From Aliidiomarina minuta (GTDB lineage: Bacteria; Pseudomonadota; Gammaproteobacteria; Enterobacterales; Alteromonadaceae), in contig NZ_PIPL01000002.1 of the NCBI RefSeq assembly GCF_003987145.1, positions 1 to 64,000 of the forward strand: a stretch of DNA of 64,000 nucleotides, given 5' to 3'. Of the stretch, positions 1 through 8,159 are shown piece by piece; the stretch's first letter is position 1; every line of letters starts with the position of its first letter. The notes under the pieces were generated by a model that was not told the origin of the DNA, searched no databases, and saw only the letters and a program-made list of their open reading frames with translations. Made by a program: the position numbers and the translations under genes.

Positions 1-600
1 CCAGATCGCAAATGAATACCCCATCGCGGCCACAACGACATCGCACGGCAGGCATAGCCTGCCCTACGGTGCATCCGATGTATCTGGTCATTTGTGTAGG
101 GCAGGCCGTGCCTGCCGTCCAGGTTGGGTACCACCGCGAAACCCCGCGACGTATCCGATACCCGACAACGACAGCATCGGGGATACCCCAACCACCGCAA
201 CGGCAGGTGGAACCTGCCCTACGGTGCAACGTATCCAGACCGCAAATGAATACCGCATCGCGGACACAACGACATCGCACGGCAGGTGGAACCTGCCCTA
301 CGGTGCAACGTATCCAGACCGCAAATGAATACCCCATCGCGGCCACAACGACATCGCACGGCAGGCATAGCCTGCCCTACGGTGCATCCGATGTATCTGG
401 TCATTTGTGTAGGGCAGGCCGTGCCTGCCGTCCAGGTTGGGTACCACCGCGAAACCCCGCGACGTATCTGATACCCGACAACCACAGCATTGCCGATACC
501 CCAACCACCGCAACGGCAGGTGGAACGTATCCAGATCGCAAATGAATACCCCATCGCGGCCACAACGACATCGCACGGCAGGCCGAGCCTGCCCTACCAT
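1..600. repeat. Tandem repeat block (313-base period) at left edge
   Basis: A sequence beginning CCAGAYCGCAAATGAATACC recurs at 1, 235, 314 and 531. The stretch starting at 1 and the stretch starting at 314 match over about 211 bases with roughly six mismatches by eye, so the period is 313 bases. The 235 copy starts a short 79-base sub-unit. The second copy breaks off at about 526, where 17 bases present in the first copy are missing between two AAC triplets, and a final partial unit runs 531-600. The block is GC-rich and ends abruptly at an AT-rich spacer. It is cut by the window edge, so its full length is unknown. Open frames across it translate the repeat and are not genes. Confidence 0.9.
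47..593. repeat. REP-like palindromes GGCAGG-N5-CCTGCC, seven complete and one half copy
   Basis: Inverted pairs GGCAGG/CCTGCC lie at 47-63, 100-116, 202-218, 281-297, 360-376, 413-429 and 577-593. A lone left arm without its partner is at 515-520. Loops are 5 bases and vary (CATAG, CCGTG, TGGAA, CCGAG). Most are flanked by CCTAC or GTAGG, so copies lie in both orientations (compare 47 with 100). The form resembles repetitive extragenic palindromes, which in other bacteria are moved by RAYT (TnpA-REP) transposases; no such transposase is seen in this window. The assignment to that class is inference from structure. Confidence 0.75.
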
Positions 601-758
601 GCGGTTTTAGCTAAAATATGGTCAATTTAGCTAAAAATAGAGATTGATATATTTTTTTAATTTAATTAAGTTTATGAAAATCAATAAGTTAAAATATGGC
701 ACGGCAATTGAAAGATAATTGAAAGAATTAATGAAATTAACAATATGAAGGAAAGATC
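601..758. other. AT-rich intergenic spacer with paired TTTAGCTAAA palindromes
   Basis: No gene is visible. A perfect 12-base palindrome TTTTAGCTAAAA lies at 605-616 and a second TTTAGCTAAA at 626-635, 20 bases apart. The rest is A/T-rich and presumably carries the promoter of the 759 gene, but I cannot assign convincing -35 and -10 boxes. The sharp fall in GC at about 600 marks the end of the repeat block. Confidence 0.6.
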
Positions 759-1052
759 ATGCGTTCAATTTTACTTATTACTTTGCTGGTAGCTGCATTA
801 TTCTGGTTTGCTCCCGGGATCTTTGCCGCCTCTCTTGCTGGATTGATAACGGTCACGGTTTCAGGTTTTGTGGGACTGTTGATTGTAGGTGGAGTCATGT
901 TGTTCGTTGGGCTGATCTTTGGGAGCGCGTTGATGGCATTTCTGGCCGGAGGTATCACGTTACTCTTTGTCGGCTTCAGTCTCCTCTGGCCGCTACTTAT
1001 TGCTTTTATTCTTATCTGGCTTTGTACACGAGGGCGTACCCAAAGCGCTTAA
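759..1052 (+). CDS. Small three-segment membrane protein, unknown function
   Basis: 97 residues, almost entirely hydrophobic, with segments at about 3-25, 27-57 and 60-88 and a short basic tail (CTRGRTQSA). An AAGGAA ribosome site lies 6-7 bases before the ATG, which supports the start. Glycine and valine zipper-like runs (VGLLIVGGVMLFVG) suggest helix packing in the inner membrane. I do not recognise a named family. It is followed 53 bases later by a copper chaperone gene on the same strand and then by an outer-membrane protein gene, so the three may be co-transcribed, but nothing in the sequence fixes its role. Confidence 0.7.
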   Translation: MRSILLITLLVAALFWFAPGIFAASLAGLITVTVSGFVGLLIVGGVMLFVGLIFGSALMAFLAGGITLLFVGFSLLWPLLIAFILIWLCTRGRTQSA

Positions 1053-1105
1053 TTTCGTTTACAGTAGGCACGTATAATACTGAGAAAAGAAAAAGGGAAA
1101 ATTAT

Positions 1106-1561
1106 ATGCGTGCTTTATACCTGATAAGCTTTTGTGTGTTTGCGAGTTTTGCTTCCGCTACCCAGGCTGCGATATCTTTGAATACTGATGACATCTGGTT
1201 GCGTGAATCGGTGCCTGGTGCCGAGAACGGGGCGGGTTTCGGTGCTTTGCTTAATCCCTCGAATGAGGATGTCGTGATTGTTGGTGCTTATTCTGAGGTG
1301 GCAGGTGACGTAGAAATACATCAGCATGTAAGCCGTAATGGTCAAATGTCGATGGAAGCTATTGAAGCTCTGACAGTGCCAGCAGGAGAGGAAGTAAAGT
1401 TACAGCCTGGTGGTTACCATCTTATGTTATTAGGGCTGAAGCAGCGCTTAACAACTGGTGATGAACATGAGATTACGTTGTTGCTTGCATCTGGCGAAGC
1501 CATTACTATGATGGCTGAGGTCAAACCGTTAATCGAGGATGCTCATAACGAGCATCATTGA
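1106..1561 (+). CDS. PCu(A)C-type periplasmic copper chaperone
   Basis: 151 residues from the ATG at 1106; a longer frame from 1022 lacks a ribosome site and would bury the signal peptide. Residues 1-22 form a signal peptide ending ATQAA. The family copper site H-x10-M-x21-H-x-M is complete: His72, Met83, His105 and Met107, with the hallmark GGYHLMLLGL. Proteins of this family (PF04314) hold Cu(I) in the periplasm and can deliver it to cytochrome oxidase assembly. The C-terminus ends in a short His/Asp-rich tail (DAHNEHH) that could add a weak metal site. It sits between a small membrane protein and an outer-membrane barrel; a joint role in copper handling is inference. Confidence 0.9.
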   Translation: MRALYLISFCVFASFASATQAAISLNTDDIWLRESVPGAENGAGFGALLNPSNEDVVIVGAYSEVAGDVEIHQHVSRNGQMSMEAIEALTVPAGEEVKLQPGGYHLMLLGLKQRLTTGDEHEITLLLASGEAITMMAEVKPLIEDAHNEHH

Positions 1562-1614
1562 GCGAATTCGCGGTAGAATAGCTGATATTGTTAAGTAGTA
1601 AAAAGGAAATAAAA

Positions 1615-2331
1615 ATGAAAAAAGCAGGACTGGTCGCCGTAGCGGCTTTTATGGCAGTGAGCGCAGCTCCGGCAAAAGCGGACTGGATTTTTGGTGTGTA
1701 CGCTGAAGGCCAATACTGGGCGCCAGAAGCGACAGGGAGTTATGGTTCTCAGGGGAATCAGGTCGATTATGATTTCGAAGATGAGGGGCAGCTGCAATTG
1801 GCTGTCGCTTTACATCACCCGATACCTTTATTACCTAACATCAGATTAGAACGGCAAGAGCTGGAAACTACCGGCTTTCGCTCTGGTGCTGATAGTGCTA
1901 CAGCAACTCAGCATACCGTAGATTTGCAGCATGATACGATAACTCTTTATTATCGCCTTCTGGATAATCGACTGGCTCGCATTCATTTTGGTGTCAGTGC
2001 TAAACGTTTCGATGGCTATGTTGGTGAAACCATGTCAGGTAATGGTTATCAAGTAGATGAAACTATTCCGACAGCTTATTTGATGGGTAGTGTTGGCTTG
2101 CCGTTTACTGGACTAAGTGCTTATGCACGTGGTCATCTGCTTGCCTTTGATGATAACAAAGTACAGGATATAGAAGCAGGTCTGCAGTATCGCTTGTTTA
2201 ATACTCCACTTCTGGATGGCAATCTTCAGTTGGGTTATCGTGCTTTTAATCTGGAATTAGATAATGTTGCCGGTTTGTATACTGACTTTGAATTTAAAGG
2301 TCCTTTTCTCGGTTTTCAGCTTCATTTTTAA
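1615..2331 (+). CDS. Outer-membrane beta-barrel protein, TIGR04219-like
   Basis: 238 residues from ATG 1615, chosen because AAAAGGAA lies 7 bases upstream and the start gives a clean signal peptide (MKKAGLVAVAAFMAVSAAPAKA, cleaved before DW). The TTG at 1588 would add nine charged residues with no benefit. The mature part alternates polar and aromatic residues in short strands and ends in Phe after FQLHF, the C-terminal signature of proteins inserted by the BAM complex. Sequence style (WIFGVYAEGQYW start, LERQELETTGF, GLQYRLF) fits the TIGR04219 outer-membrane family of marine gammaproteobacteria. The substrate, if any, is unknown. The gene ends 4 bases before the convergent gene at 2336. Confidence 0.8.
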   Translation: MKKAGLVAVAAFMAVSAAPAKADWIFGVYAEGQYWAPEATGSYGSQGNQVDYDFEDEGQLQLAVALHHPIPLLPNIRLERQELETTGFRSGADSATATQHTVDLQHDTITLYYRLLDNRLARIHFGVSAKRFDGYVGETMSGNGYQVDETIPTAYLMGSVGLPFTGLSAYARGHLLAFDDNKVQDIEAGLQYRLFNTPLLDGNLQLGYRAFNLELDNVAGLYTDFEFKGPFLGFQLHF

Positions 2332-2335
2332 TTAA

Positions 2336-3244
2336 TCAGTTTATAGCAATCACAAAATCCCGACTAAAATGCTCCTGAAGCATGTCAATAAACGCCTGCT
2401 GCGACTTCGGTGGTAGCAGGCGCAGTAGTTCATCTCCCTGTGCAGTATATTTATGATAGGTAAGAACCAGTCCTCTGGTCTTTGGCGTTAATGTCAGGTT
2501 ATCTCCGCCAATAGTTAACTGCAGAGGCGCAGTCATCTCCAACTCCCCAGACTCAATAGCTGCCGGATACAGTATACCGAGGTCAGCTAACGCTAGTGTG
2601 TCTGGATAACTTAAACCAGCACGTGCCAGGTTTAGATTGACTGGTTTGTTTAAGGTTAACCAGGTAAACAGGCTGGGTCGGCGATAATAGCCAGTAATAA
2701 TTTTATTGCTTTGATGCCGCGAATCACGGCAGGTAAGCGCTTGACCGCGACGAAATATATCAGCTTCCCGCACCGTAAGTCGTTTTAGAGTTGCTATGGT
2801 TTTTAACGAAAAACTCCCTGGGCGCGCGCTTTCTGAGGCCATTATTTTAGCCCACAGTTTCTGCATCGCTGGGGATGAAATGTCTTCTGCTTGTTGCAGG
2901 AAGCTATTTAACCAGTCTATGTCGAGTTCATCATTATTAGTTCTGGCAGGTGCGTAATCCAAAGCCAGACCCAGAATTTTTTCCAGGTTGTCCTGACGAC
3001 GGCGTTCCCGGGTTTGCAGTCGCCTCTGCAAGCGCTCATTTATATTAGAACTGCTTTTCTTACTAAACCCATCCTGTTCAATGCCAAGCGAACGCACGGC
3101 TCGCAGAAGCTGTTCGCGACTGGATGAGCCAGGTGGGACCCTCTCTGTATTGGCTGCGCTTTTACTGGAGGGCGCAGCGTGTTTACGTTGTCGGGTTACG
3201 CGTGGCGGCGCCTTTACCGAATGGATCCGGCTTACTTCAGACAT
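2336..3244 (-). CDS. TIGR03899-type conserved protein, unknown function
   Basis: 302 residues. The first 70 residues are basic, serine-rich and probably disordered. A basic helical segment (about 70-90, RLQRRLQTRERRRQ) follows. The body contains a conserved module around WLNSFLQQAEDISSPAMQKLWAKIMASE, as seen in the DUF2806/TIGR03899 family, where it occurs in proteins of uncharacterised role. No signal peptide or membrane segment is visible, so it is presumably cytoplasmic. It is transcribed alone, convergent with the outer-membrane gene and divergent from the response-regulator gene at 3441. Function is not known to me; the family call rests on recollection of the motif. Confidence 0.7.
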   Translation of the reverse strand: MSEVSRIHSVKAPPRVTRQRKHAAPSSKSAANTERVPPGSSSREQLLRAVRSLGIEQDGFSKKSSSNINERLQRRLQTRERRRQDNLEKILGLALDYAPARTNNDELDIDWLNSFLQQAEDISSPAMQKLWAKIMASESARPGSFSLKTIATLKRLTVREADIFRRGQALTCRDSRHQSNKIITGYYRRPSLFTWLTLNKPVNLNLARAGLSYPDTLALADLGILYPAAIESGELEMTAPLQLTIGGDNLTLTPKTRGLVLTYHKYTAQGDELLRLLPPKSQQAFIDMLQEHFSRDFVIAIN

Positions 3245-3440
3245 AAAGTGTCCTTATGCATTAAATTACCTAAGCAATATAGTACAGGCTTATCGTATTG
3301 TATCGGCCTGTACTCGCAGGACCTGAATTTATTTCTTTACCTTTGATCTAGTACTACCTTTGAAAGACGAGATAGGCTAGAGTGAAATACTGTAAATCAA
3401 CAATTAAAATACATATCAGTGGACGGTAAGAATCATAGGC

Positions 3441-5654
3441 ATGAGTAATCATCATAATGATGACCAATTAGTCTTTGCTGACCAGGCGGACAACAGCGAC
3501 GATTCACAATCAATAATTATCCCATGGGTTATTTTGATTGTTGATGATGAAGAGGAAGTACATTCAGTTACTCGTCTTGTGTTGTCGGGTGTCATCTTGG
3601 ATGGCCGTCCTCTTGCTTATCTACACGCGTACTCTGCGGCCGAAGCTCTGGAAATATTAAGTCAGCGCGATGATATAGCGTTAACTTTGTTAGACGTCGT
3701 GATGGAGACCGACGATGCCGGTTTACGTGCGGTTAAGGCAATACGAGAAGACCTGAACAACGATGAAATTCGTATTGTGCTGCGCACCGGCCAGCCGGGT
3801 CAGGCTCCCGAAGAACGGGTTATCATGGAATATGATATTAATGACTATAAAACTAAAACAGAACTTACCCGCAGTAAATTACTGACTACCGTTGTTTCCG
3901 CTTTACGTTCCTATCAACAGATCCGAACCATTAATGAAAGCCGTCGGGGGCTTGAAAAGATCGTCAATGCTGCAGCTAACCTGATGGAACGTCACTCGAT
4001 AAATAACTTTTCGGAAGGAGTAGTTACACAATTAGCATCCCTGCTAGGGCTCGAGCCAGAAGGGTTGTTATGTGTTAAAGCGCCAACTGCAACACAAAAC
4101 GACGTGATAGTACTTGGTGCGGCCGGACACTTTGCCGATGCCATTCAGCAGCCTATCGAGTATATCAAGGAACGTCGTATTGTGGACGGGGTACGCCGCT
4201 GTCTGGAACAGAAAAAACATTTGTATTTACCCAATGCGACCGTTTTTTATATTGACGCTAAAGGTATTGAAGCGGCTGCATATATAGAGTCATCTGAAGT
4301 ATTGAGACAGGTGGATCATAAGCTTATAGAGATTTTTCTGGCAAATATCGCGATCGGGTTTGAAAATGTTAGTTTGTTCGAAGAGTTACGTACCGCGGCG
4401 TATCGTGACCAACTTACCGGACTCGCTAATCGGGCCGAATTTATATCTTTGCTTGAGAAATCATTGCTTAGTTCTGAACCATGGCTGTTTGCTATTAGTG
4501 ATATAAGCCATTTCTCGGATGTAAATGACGCGTTGGGGCAGGATATTGGTAACGAACTGATTTATGAGGTCGGTAAAAGGTTACGCACGCACTTTCCCGA
4601 ACCCGCTGTAGTTGCTCGTATTAGTGCGGATGTATTCGGTTTGATCTGTAAGAAGGACGACCTGACTCCAGGGGTCATGCAAAATGCGTTAGTTGAACCT
4701 TTTGTGGTGTCTGAGCATAGAATTCCTATTAGCATGACTACCGGGTTCTCGTTACAACATTCAGCAAATGACGGTTTGGATGTACTAAAACAAGCTTATA
4801 TAGCGTTGAAAAATGCTAAAAATCATCGTCTTGATTCGTACGCTTTTTATCACCCGAGTATGGAAGCTGAAACTCAGCGCCGGTTAGATCTAATCCGTCG
4901 TTTGCGTTCGGACTTTCATGCTGAGGTTCTGCAGCTTTGGTATCAGCCACAGGTAGAGCTCAGAAGCGGTCGCTTGGTCGGAGTCGAAGCTTTGCTGCGT
5001 TGGCCCCAGGAAGATGGAAGCTTTATTTCGCCTGAGGTGTTTATCCCCTTAGCTGAATATTCGGGTCTTATTCTGGATGTTGGAGCCTGGGTGCTGGAGG
5101 AAGCTTGCCGTTCTATGGAGAGTATTCTCGAGGACGTGGACCCTGATTTTCGTATGGCGGTTAATGTGTCTGTGCCGCAGTTCCGGCAGCGAAATTTTGC
5201 CAACATGGTTGGAGATATTATGGCCAGATATAATATACCGCGGGGTCGACTGGAGCTGGAAATTACGGAGTCCATTGTGATGGATGATCCCAAGCTGGTG
5301 GCTGAGGTACTGCATCAGTTGAAAAGTAAGGGCGTTCGGGTTGCTATTGATGACTTTGGGGTCGGTTTCTCATCGTTAAGCTATGTGCAGCAGTTGCCGC
5401 TGGATAAACTGAAAATTGACCGGGCTTTTGTTAAAGCCGCACATACCAACAGTGGTGCGGTCATTATTGAGACTATAGTTAATATGGGTCATCGGCTTGG
5501 ACTTTCCACACTGGCGGAAGGCATTGAAACTGAAGAACAGGCTCGCTATTTTGAAGAACTCAGAGTTACCGAAGCCCAAGGGTATCTGTATGCCCGTCCT
5601 ATGCCTCTGCAGGACTTACGGCATCACATTAACAAGTCATCGGCACGGTCTTAG
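3441..5654 (+). CDS. Response regulator with REC, DUF3369, degenerate GGDEF and EAL domains
   Basis: 737 residues, soluble. The receiver domain (about 30-150) has the acidic pair Asp35/Asp36 and phospho-acceptor Asp85 (LLDVVM). Residues about 160-310 match the DUF3369 spacer typical of this architecture. The GGDEF domain (about 320-470) keeps the LTGLANRAEF start but has SADVF in place of the GGDEF signature, so diguanylate cyclase activity is unlikely. The EAL domain (about 485-725) retains E516-A-L, Asn575, EITES near 607-611, DDFG at 637-640, Lys658 and Glu693, so cyclic-di-GMP phosphodiesterase activity is likely. No partner histidine kinase is adjacent. It overlaps the convergent DUF3299 gene by 4 bases. 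Confidence 0.93.
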   Translation: MSNHHNDDQLVFADQADNSDDSQSIIIPWVILIVDDEEEVHSVTRLVLSGVILDGRPLAYLHAYSAAEALEILSQRDDIALTLLDVVMETDDAGLRAVKAIREDLNNDEIRIVLRTGQPGQAPEERVIMEYDINDYKTKTELTRSKLLTTVVSALRSYQQIRTINESRRGLEKIVNAAANLMERHSINNFSEGVVTQLASLLGLEPEGLLCVKAPTATQNDVIVLGAAGHFADAIQQPIEYIKERRIVDGVRRCLEQKKHLYLPNATVFYIDAKGIEAAAYIESSEVLRQVDHKLIEIFLANIAIGFENVSLFEELRTAAYRDQLTGLANRAEFISLLEKSLLSSEPWLFAISDISHFSDVNDALGQDIGNELIYEVGKRLRTHFPEPAVVARISADVFGLICKKDDLTPGVMQNALVEPFVVSEHRIPISMTTGFSLQHSANDGLDVLKQAYIALKNAKNHRLDSYAFYHPSMEAETQRRLDLIRRLRSDFHAEVLQLWYQPQVELRSGRLVGVEALLRWPQEDGSFISPEVFIPLAEYSGLILDVGAWVLEEACRSMESILEDVDPDFRMAVNVSVPQFRQRNFANMVGDIMARYNIPRGRLELEITESIVMDDPKLVAEVLHQLKSKGVRVAIDDFGVGFSSLSYVQQLPLDKLKIDRAFVKAAHTNSGAVIIETIVNMGHRLGLSTLAEGIETEEQARYFEELRVTEAQGYLYARPMPLQDLRHHINKSSARS

Positions 5655-6139
5655 TTAAAATAAGAAACCACTTCAGCTGCATCTATCTGGTAACCCACTA
5701 CGGCAATATCGCCTTCTTTACGTTCTACTTTGACTGTGCCACTGACCCAGACGGCATCATAAGTCACCGAGTAGGGCACGCCTTCCGGAAAGCTAACGTG
5801 GATAATTTGATTAGGTGGCGGCGGCGGTACATGAATACAGGCCCCAAAATAGGGTACTAAAAGAAATTCAGTGACCCGGCGATCATCGCCTTCCAGTTGC
5901 ACCACGTATCCTGGAATTCTTACTTTATCACCATTCAGCTCTTCAATAACGGGAGCATCGAGCCCGGTCTGAACCTGAGCATCCGGATTTCGGTCATAAT
6001 AAGAGGGATCTCGCACTGCAGGTGCCTGCCAGTCGTCCGGCTTTAATTCTTTCCATTCAATAGTGCGAAAATCACTGGCGTGAACGCCCATAGTGACAAA
6101 GAACGTAAGCGCCGCGCTGAACCAGATAAATAACTTCAT
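5651..6139 (-). CDS. DUF3299 periplasmic protein of a zinc-type ABC module
   Basis: 162 residues with a signal peptide ending HAS (about residue 22). The body carries the DUF3299 pattern: IPGYVVQLE, FLLVPYFGACIHVPPPPPNQ and a C-terminal beta-rich half. The single Cys in GACIHVPPPPP is a family hallmark. It is last in a four-gene chain: its ATG overlaps the permease stop by 4 bases (ATGA). In Pseudomonas aeruginosa (PA4064-PA4066, from memory) and in the Vibrio zrg genes, equivalent ATPase, permease and DUF3299 genes are linked to zinc homeostasis. Its biochemical role is not established; the zinc link here rests on context. Confidence 0.85.
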   Translation of the reverse strand: MKLFIWFSAALTFFVTMGVHASDFRTIEWKELKPDDWQAPAVRDPSYYDRNPDAQVQTGLDAPVIEELNGDKVRIPGYVVQLEGDDRRVTEFLLVPYFGACIHVPPPPPNQIIHVSFPEGVPYSVTYDAVWVSGTVKVERKEGDIAVVGYQIDAAEVVSYFN

Positions 6140-7455
6140 AATTTTATAGATAGTCCGTCAGTTAATGAGTGACGATAAGCACGCCATGCAGGCAGGCAGC
6201 TAATGATGAACCCAGCTACAAATACCAGGCCTGCTCGCTGCCATTCGGTGCCTGACAGGCCGCCAAGTTCAATCATAATGCCAAAACTGCTTTGTAACCA
6301 GGGCATCAGGCTCAACAAAAGCCCATACAGCAGACCGATACCAAGCAGTATGCCGGCGCTGGTAAGCAGCATGGCTTCGCTGACTAAAAGCCCAAATATA
6401 GTGCCAGGTCCGGCGCCTAGAGAGCGTAAGACCGCCATTTCCCGACGACGTTCCTGCAAGCTGGCTAATAAAGTGGCTAGCATGCCCATCAGGCCCGTTA
6501 GTAAAACAAATCCGGATACGATGGCAAGGGTGCGTTCAAATACGCTTAGTGTTCGCCACAGCTCTTGTAAGGTAGCTCCCGGCATAATTGCGGTCAGGGG
6601 TTCCTGAGTCCAGGTATTGATCGCGCGCTGCATGAAAATAGCCCGCGGCTGACTGTGCAAACCAACAAAAAAAGCGCTGATACTGTCCAGTGGTGCTTCC
6701 TGCTCATGACTGTGTCTATGCTCGCTATTTTGTTCATGTTCATGTTCATGTCCGTCGTCCTGTTGGGTAGCGCCGCTGAAGTCCGGTTGGTGGTCGTCAT
6801 GTTCATCTTCATGCTCATGCTGACCATGCAAACGGCCAAGCCCTTCCAGTGGAATATAAAGCGCATGATCTGCGGGGGTACCGGTCGTCTGCATAATGCC
6901 AACAATACGCATAGGATCGTCGTCATGCTGATGAAAGCTGACACTGCCGGTGCCATGGGCAATCACAATTTCATCACCTATCGACAGATTATGTCGGCGT
7001 GCCGCCTGGCTGCCTACTACCACTTCATCATAATGCTCAAAGGTACCACCCGTGGCGATTTCTAGCGATTGTCGCTGACCGTATTTAAAATGCTCGAAAA
7101 AGCTATTAGTAGTGCCTATCACGGGATGACCGCGGTAACTGTCGCCTAAGGCAATGGGTATGCTCCAGGCCACCTGGTCGTGATCGCGCCAGTGAGTGTA
7201 ACTCTGCCAGCTCACGTTAGCGCTGGGGTTTCCGATATGAAATACAGAAAATAAAAGCAGGTTCACCTGACCACTGCGAGCGCCAACAATAAGGTCGGTG
7301 CCGGAAATAGTATTAGCGAAACCGGATCGAGTCTGGTCGCTAACCCGCTCAACACCGAGCAACAACATGACGCTGATAGCGATTGAGAACAGGGTAAGCA
7401 AAGCGTTGGTTTTACGGCTCAGCAGACTGGAAAGCGCAAGTTTAATTAAATTCAC
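6136..7455 (-). CDS. ABC transporter permease, FtsX/MacB type, with histidine-rich insert
   Basis: 439 residues. One N-terminal membrane segment (about 17-37) is followed by a large periplasmic MacB_PCD-like domain and a C-terminal FtsX domain with three segments (about 310-332, 355-382, 403-425), the usual 1+3 layout. Residues 210-250 hold eleven histidines mixed with Asp/Glu (HGQHEHEDEHDDH, then HEHEHEQNSEHRHSH), which looks like a metal-binding loop. The start overlaps the ATPase stop by 4 bases and its own stop overlaps the DUF3299 start by 4. Context matches the zinc-regulated ABC modules of Pseudomonas and Vibrio, so a role in zinc handling is likely, though direction of transport cannot be read from sequence. 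Confidence 0.88.
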   Translation of the reverse strand: MNLIKLALSSLLSRKTNALLTLFSIAISVMLLLGVERVSDQTRSGFANTISGTDLIVGARSGQVNLLLFSVFHIGNPSANVSWQSYTHWRDHDQVAWSIPIALGDSYRGHPVIGTTNSFFEHFKYGQRQSLEIATGGTFEHYDEVVVGSQAARRHNLSIGDEIVIAHGTGSVSFHQHDDDPMRIVGIMQTTGTPADHALYIPLEGLGRLHGQHEHEDEHDDHQPDFSGATQQDDGHEHEHEQNSEHRHSHEQEAPLDSISAFFVGLHSQPRAIFMQRAINTWTQEPLTAIMPGATLQELWRTLSVFERTLAIVSGFVLLTGLMGMLATLLASLQERRREMAVLRSLGAGPGTIFGLLVSEAMLLTSAGILLGIGLLYGLLLSLMPWLQSSFGIMIELGGLSGTEWQRAGLVFVAGFIISCLPAWRAYRHSLTDGLSIKL

Positions 7456-8159
7456 AGGACAACTCCTGATACAGCATTGATATCCTGCAAGCGCAGCTGT
7501 CGCTGAAAGCGCTGCGTCAGGTCAGTATCATGAGTGACAAATATCAGCGTACTGCCCGCCGCCTGGCATTCTTCAAACAGCAGGCTCAGGAAGTCATGGC
7601 GGCTGTCGCTGTCCAATGCGGAAGTTGGTTCATCAGCGATGATCAAAGGCGGTGCGCCAATCAGGGCGCGGGCCGCGGCAACGCGCTGCTGTTGACCGAC
7701 ACTTAACTGACTGGCCTTGCGAGAAAAAAGCTCTTCTGGTAAGCCTAAACGCTGTAGCAAACGCTTACTTTCCTGTTCCGGGGTAGTCTGTTTTTGTTGC
7801 AGCTGCTGACGGCGGCGGGCAGAAAAGTCGCAAGCCAGCTGCACATTATGTAAGCAGTCCAGATAAGGCAGCAGGTTGAATTGCTGAAAGATGTAACCGA
7901 TATTATCGGCGCGAAAACGGTCTCGTTGTCGGTTACTCAGAGTTGTCAGGTTTACGCCGTTGATTTCAATCTGCCCCTGAGTCGGGGTATGTACGCCAGC
8001 AAGCAAAGAGAGCAGGGTCGACTTGCCGCTGCCACTGGGGCCTTGCAGAATAAGTTGCTCGCCTTGCTGTATGTGCAAGGCAGCAATATTAATAACTGGC
8101 GCAGTCTGACCACGCCAGTTAAACGTCAGGTCACTTATTGCGACACTGGTTGTGCTCAT
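7452..8159 (-). CDS. ABC transporter ATP-binding subunit (LolD/MacB class)
   Basis: 235 residues with every ABC ATPase motif: Walker A GPSGSGKST near 40-48, Q-loop YIFQQFNLLPYL near 90, signature LSVGQQQR near 150, Walker B LIIADEPTSALD near 175 and the switch histidine in VTHD. The order and spacing are those of the MacB/LolD class that pairs with FtsX-type permeases, and its permease follows immediately with a 4-base overlap. Its own start overlaps the pyrophosphatase stop by 4 bases (ATGA), so the four products are probably translated from one message. Substrate specificity is set by the permease; zinc is inferred from context. Confidence 0.92.
   Translation of the reverse strand: MSTTSVAISDLTFNWRGQTAPVINIAALHIQQGEQLILQGPSGSGKSTLLSLLAGVHTPTQGQIEINGVNLTTLSNRQRDRFRADNIGYIFQQFNLLPYLDCLHNVQLACDFSARRRQQLQQKQTTPEQESKRLLQRLGLPEELFSRKASQLSVGQQQRVAAARALIGAPPLIIADEPTSALDSDSRHDFLSLLFEECQAAGSTLIFVTHDTDLTQRFQRQLRLQDINAVSGVVL

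Noticed and set aside
12..600. Open frames of 60-177 codons on both strands across the repeat block
   Set aside because: They translate the palindromic repeats (recurrent VGQA.PAVR-like peptides), have no ribosome site or coding bias, and copy the repeat period.
1..600. CRISPR array
   Set aside because: Repeats are hairpins in both orientations with unequal spacing and a nested 313-base duplication; there are no unique spacers of fixed length and no cas genes.
6594..7065. Frames reading the histidine-rich part of the permease in other frames (Met/Asn- or Phe/Met-rich)
   Set aside because: They arise from CAT/GAA and GTTCAT repetition within the permease gene, without ribosome sites.
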